From NCBI GenBank assembly GCA_027257055.1, contig JAPVLO010000153.1:4712001-4776000 (forward strand): DNA of 64,000 bases, in the 5' to 3' direction. The notes beneath the pieces were generated by a model that was not told where the DNA came from, searched no databases, and saw nothing but the letters and a program-made list of their open reading frames with translations. A program made the translations under genes and the position numbers. Of the stretch, positions 59,650 to 64,000 are shown piece after piece (position 1 is the first letter of the stretch; each line of letters starts with the position of its first letter). This DNA comes from Cephalopachus bancanus. Taxonomy: Eukaryota > Chordata > Mammalia > Primates > Tarsiidae.

Positions 59650-59935
59650 TTATTTTGAGTTGGAATCTCACTCCATTGCCTAGGCTGGATGGTAGTGACA
59701 TGCTCACAGCCATCTCAGTGTCGACCTGCTGGCCTCAGGTGATCCTTTCGCCTCAGCCTTCCAAGTAGCCGGAACCACAGGCACATGCCACCACACCTGA
59801 CTAATTTTTTATTTATTGTAGAGATGAGGTCTCGCCAAGTTGCCCAGACTGTTCTCAAACCCGTGGACTCAGGCAATCCCCTCACCTCAACTTCCCAAAG
59901 TGCTGGGATTACAGGCTTGAGCCACTGCTCCCAGC
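59650..59935 (-). mobile_element. Alu dimer, older lineage type
   Basis: Antisense. TCTTGCTATTATTA lies at 59633-59646 and 59940-59953. The A-tail is replaced by (TTA)n. Confidence 0.92.
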
Positions 59936-59953
59936 CAAGTCTTGCTATTATTA

Positions 59954-60819
59954 CCTTTAGTGTGGCCATGGACTTGGAGAACTGTATTCCTCACCTACCA
60001 CTGACTTATTAGTGTATACCTTATATTAACAAGAAGTACCTAGGAACTCTAAGGCCAGGTCACAATAGGAGAAAATAGAAAGGGAAAGAATGTCACCATT
60101 TAAGGAAATAAAAATGGATTCCAGAGGGGGAAAGTTAAGCAAAGAAGCCCTATTCCATGAAGTCATAACCACTCAGGCTTCTGTGTCACGCAGAACCTTT
60201 CCTTCAGAGTCAAAGATGACATTATCTCTGCATGTCTCTGTGGCTGGAAGACCACCCCTAGATTAATAGCCTTTACAACTCAGTGGAAGACTGTTCTTTG
60301 ATTTGGGGCAGCAGTTACTTTTACAAAGCCCGCTATTGTTGGCAACTTTGCTGCCAACATGAATCATGGTATGTACTTAGAGCGAGCTCCTCCTTTCCAA
60401 CTGCTGGACACCAGACAGAATTTCCAACAATTCTTTTACAGGGACTGTAAAGATTAAGTGAAACAGGTATGAAAATCCTTGCCATTAGTAAACACTCTGT
60501 AAATGTGAGGTGATAAGATATGCAATAACTTTTGTCAACAACTCACGTCGCTGTAATACAAATATGTCAAATAAAAATACTCTTTTCTTTTCCTCCTCTA
60601 GGGTTTGGGGAGCTCATCCACTTTATGAAATAATTTCTGAAAGCACTTTGAAGTACATTCACTCATTTGTTTATTCAAATACCTGCACTGTTAGGGTTAC
60701 TCTAATAATGTTTAGTACTATGATTATAAACACATAATTGCCAAAACTATATCTCCAGATTTAACCAGCCTCTTTCCTTACATTTCCATTTTTTCTCCTG
60801 CTTTTTTTAGAGGTGACTC
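59954..60819. other. Unannotated
   Basis: Nothing recognised. Confidence 0.5.
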
Positions 60820-60960
60820 CAATTTCATTCATTCAATAAATATTCATTGGACATCTATTCAGTGTCAGTCACAACTCTGCACAGGGGATATAGCAGTGAA
60901 CGAGCCAGACACAATCCTAGCTCTCATGGAGTTGATGTTCTAGTGACCTATTAGTAGTAA
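60820..60960 (-). mobile_element. L2-like fragment, antisense
   Basis: TTCATTCAATAAATATTCAT, TAGCAGTGAACGAGCCAGAC, CTCATGGAGTTGATGTTCTA: a common ancient LINE2-type repeat. Confidence 0.65.
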
Positions 60961-61009
60961 ACTATTAGTAGTGAATATTTCTTTGTGCCTAAACATGTTG
61001 AAATCTAAA

Positions 61010-61200
61010 TTTATTTACATTCTACATTGTTAAGTTCATATTATTTACTTGACATTTTCACATGCATTGTCTCTTTATCCCTTATAATGACATTGTGAAG
61101 TAAGTGTTGCTCTCCTAATTCATCTAAGATCACACAGCTTTAGTGGGTGGTGGAGGCAGAATTCAAAGCTAGGTCATCTAACTTCAGGTCCTATGTTTTC
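61010..61200 (-). mobile_element. MIR SINE, antisense
   Basis: TTTCACATGCATTGTCTCTT, TAAGATCACACAGCTTTAGT, GGAGGCAGAATTCAAAGCTA in antisense MIR order. Confidence 0.65.
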
Positions 61201-61639
61201 TCTCTCTCGCTACAATTGCACAAGGACCTTTTCCAGGTAGTCCCCTTTCCCTAACCTGTGCATTTCCAAGCTAGTCTTAAATCTAAATGTCATTATCCCA
61301 TTGCTTCCCATCCCTCTCTCACCTCCCCATCCCTAGTCCAAACACCTTTGTGTCTCACAAAAGTATTTTTGTTCACCATCTTTAGGTCTAGGTTGTTGTA
61401 TCTACTTAGCCCTTTGGCTAGTACCAGGGAGGTCAAGCAAGTTGCTGGGTCCTTGCATGACTAGAATTCTTGGGCGGGAGTTCCTCCTTAGTGGAGGAGT
61501 TAATGGTAGTCCTTGCAAAGACATTACTCTATAATCATACTCCTTTATGATATCTATCACATTAAAAATCCTCATGATTTCTGCTTCTTGGTATTTAGTT
61601 ACTAAATATGCATGCCCACTTGTGCAAAATGATGTTATT
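61201..61639. other. Unannotated
   Basis: Nothing recognised. Confidence 0.5.
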
Positions 61640-61870
61640 GGGCACAGATACTAATTGAAATGCCATAATAGCAAGAGGTTGGAAGCAAACTAAATATCTA
61701 TTAGTAAGGACTAGTTAAACAGAGAATGACACATCTATAAAATTAAATACTTTACAGAAAAGGGAGAAATTTCTTTATGTATTGATAAAGAAAGATCTTA
61801 TAGATGTTATTTGGGTATTATATGCATTGCATTATCTACTTATACAATAAATTAAATTATTTTAAAAATT
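61640..61870 (+). mobile_element. Old L1 3' fragment
   Basis: GGTTGGAAGCAAACTAAATA, TAAGGACTAGTTAAACAGAG parallel the ORF2 'GGAAACAACCTAAATGTCC' region of old L1s. Confidence 0.55.
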
Positions 61871-61882
61871 AAAAGAGATAAT

Positions 61883-62172
61883 GGCCAGATGTGGTGGCTC
61901 AACCTGTAATCCCTGCACTTTGGGAGGCCGAGGCTAGAGGATCGCCTGGGCCCATGGGTTTGAGACCAGTCCAGGCAACCTGGCGAGACTGCATCTCTAC
62001 AGTAAATGAAAAAATTAGCCAGGCATGGCAGTGCATGCTGTAGTTCTGGCTACTTGGAAGGCTGAGGTGGAAGGATTGTCGGAGCCCAGCAGGTCGATGC
62101 TGGAATGGCCATAAGTGTGCCACTGCACACTGGCCTGGGCGACAGAATGAGACTCCAACTCCAAAATAAAAA
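61883..62172 (+). mobile_element. Alu dimer, older lineage type
   Basis: Sense. AAAAGAGATAAT before and AAAAGAGATGAT after. Ends ACTCCAACTCCAAAATAAA. Confidence 0.9.
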
Positions 62173-63290
<1,118 letters not shown>

Positions 63291-63554
63291 TGAATGTCAA
63301 AATGTTAACATCAACGTTCACAATGTTAACTTCCTCCCTACTTACCTCCTTATAGAATTGTGTCAGTCATTGCTGAAACAAGCCATCCCAACATTCTGTT
63401 TATTTCTCATTCATGTCTCAGTCTAGTGCAGGTTGGTGGGCGAGTGAAAGAAGAAGGAGAGGGAGGGAAAGGGGTCTGCTCCAAGCAGTCATTCAGAGAT
63501 CCAAGATTCTTCTGTCTTGTGGATGCACCACCCCCAAGACAGGGCATCAAACTA

Positions 63555-64000
63555 TTTTGTACTATGGACCTATTTGGCAGCCTGATGAAGCTTAAGACCC
63601 CCTCAGAATAATATATTTAAATGCATAAAATGAACTACTTGGCACTGCAAAATGAATATTGAAATATAGTTATCTAAATATTTAAGAAATTGTGATATAA
63701 GAGCTTGCATATTAGATTAAGATCCAGAGGCAGGTGTAATAACTACCACAATGTCACAGTGAGATGACCACACAGCATCTTATGATCCCATCAACACATG
63801 TAACATTATATGATGTTGTTGTTTCTATTGGTGACAAAGTCACAGGTACTGTTAACTGTGCTGTGGTTTGTTGTTTTAAGTTATAATGGAAGAAAACACT
63901 AAATTTCATTTTACCAGGGAGCATAAAAATGTACTTCTTTCCCCATTTAAGGTCTCAGATCCTCTGAATTCTATCCATAGACTGAGGTCTATAGACCCAA
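63555..64000. mobile_element. Old DNA-transposon-like repeat
   Basis: GACCCCCTCAGAATAATATA, TTCTATTGGTGACAAAGTCA and GAATTCTATCCATAGAC belong to a widely dispersed ancient, probably hAT-type, repeat. It runs off the window end; the family is uncertain. Confidence 0.45.

Overview
This is a window of primate nuclear DNA dominated by interspersed repeats, with one recognisable gene end. Evidence for a primate: about 30 Alu-type 7SL-derived SINEs, several LINE-1 (L1) copies, MaLR and class I endogenous-retrovirus LTRs, MIR/L2 and hAT/mariner fossils. Most Alus share lineage-specific changes (a GCCGGGCTCGG start, a perfect B box GGTTCGAGACC, 'CTCATCTCTACAATAAATC' before the second arm, a 'GAGCCCAGCAGGTCGA' right arm, an 'ACTCCAACTC' 3' end). 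These are not the young Alus of anthropoids, Malagasy lemurs or galagos/lorises as I know them. A tarsier is the best inference (about 0.7), not proof.

Layout. The window is split by a CpG island (about 29.5-30.8 kb). On its minus strand lies exon 1 of EGFLAM (pikachurin, an extracellular-matrix protein of the photoreceptor ribbon synapse). The exon encodes the signal peptide and ends in a consensus phase-1 splice donor. Positions 1-29,721 are therefore inferred to be EGFLAM intron 1; no second exon was recognised. This half holds a near full-length ancient antisense L1M (8.1-16.0 kb) with five Alus inside it, an MLT1-type LTR, an old sense L1M (24.8-26.2 kb) and a strong CTCF-like motif at 22.4 kb. 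Positions 30.8-64 kb are upstream of the gene and show no convincing gene. They hold two solo LTRs of one class I ERV family in opposite orientation (35.5-36.2 and 56.1-57.2 kb), two fairly young 5'-truncated L1s (36.5-38.5 and 47.5-48.8 kb), a decayed mariner (42.7-43.2 kb), many Alus and several microsatellites.

Most noteworthy: (i) two copies of a tiny ERV-R-like unit (about 66-73 bp) ending in AATAAA plus poly(A), each flanked by its own target-site duplication, i.e. a possible 'micro-SINE'; (ii) an Alu at 53.3 kb interrupted by a 35-bp inverted copy of a sequence about 1 kb upstream, a template-switch scar; (iii) an Alu at 5.0 kb with a target-site duplication but no A-tail; (iv) a young Alu subfamily with a perfect pol III B box and a GTGGCC/GGCCAC hairpin. 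No CRISPR, operon or other prokaryotic feature is present, and apart from EGFLAM exon 1 the open reading frames look like repeat-derived or chance ORFs.
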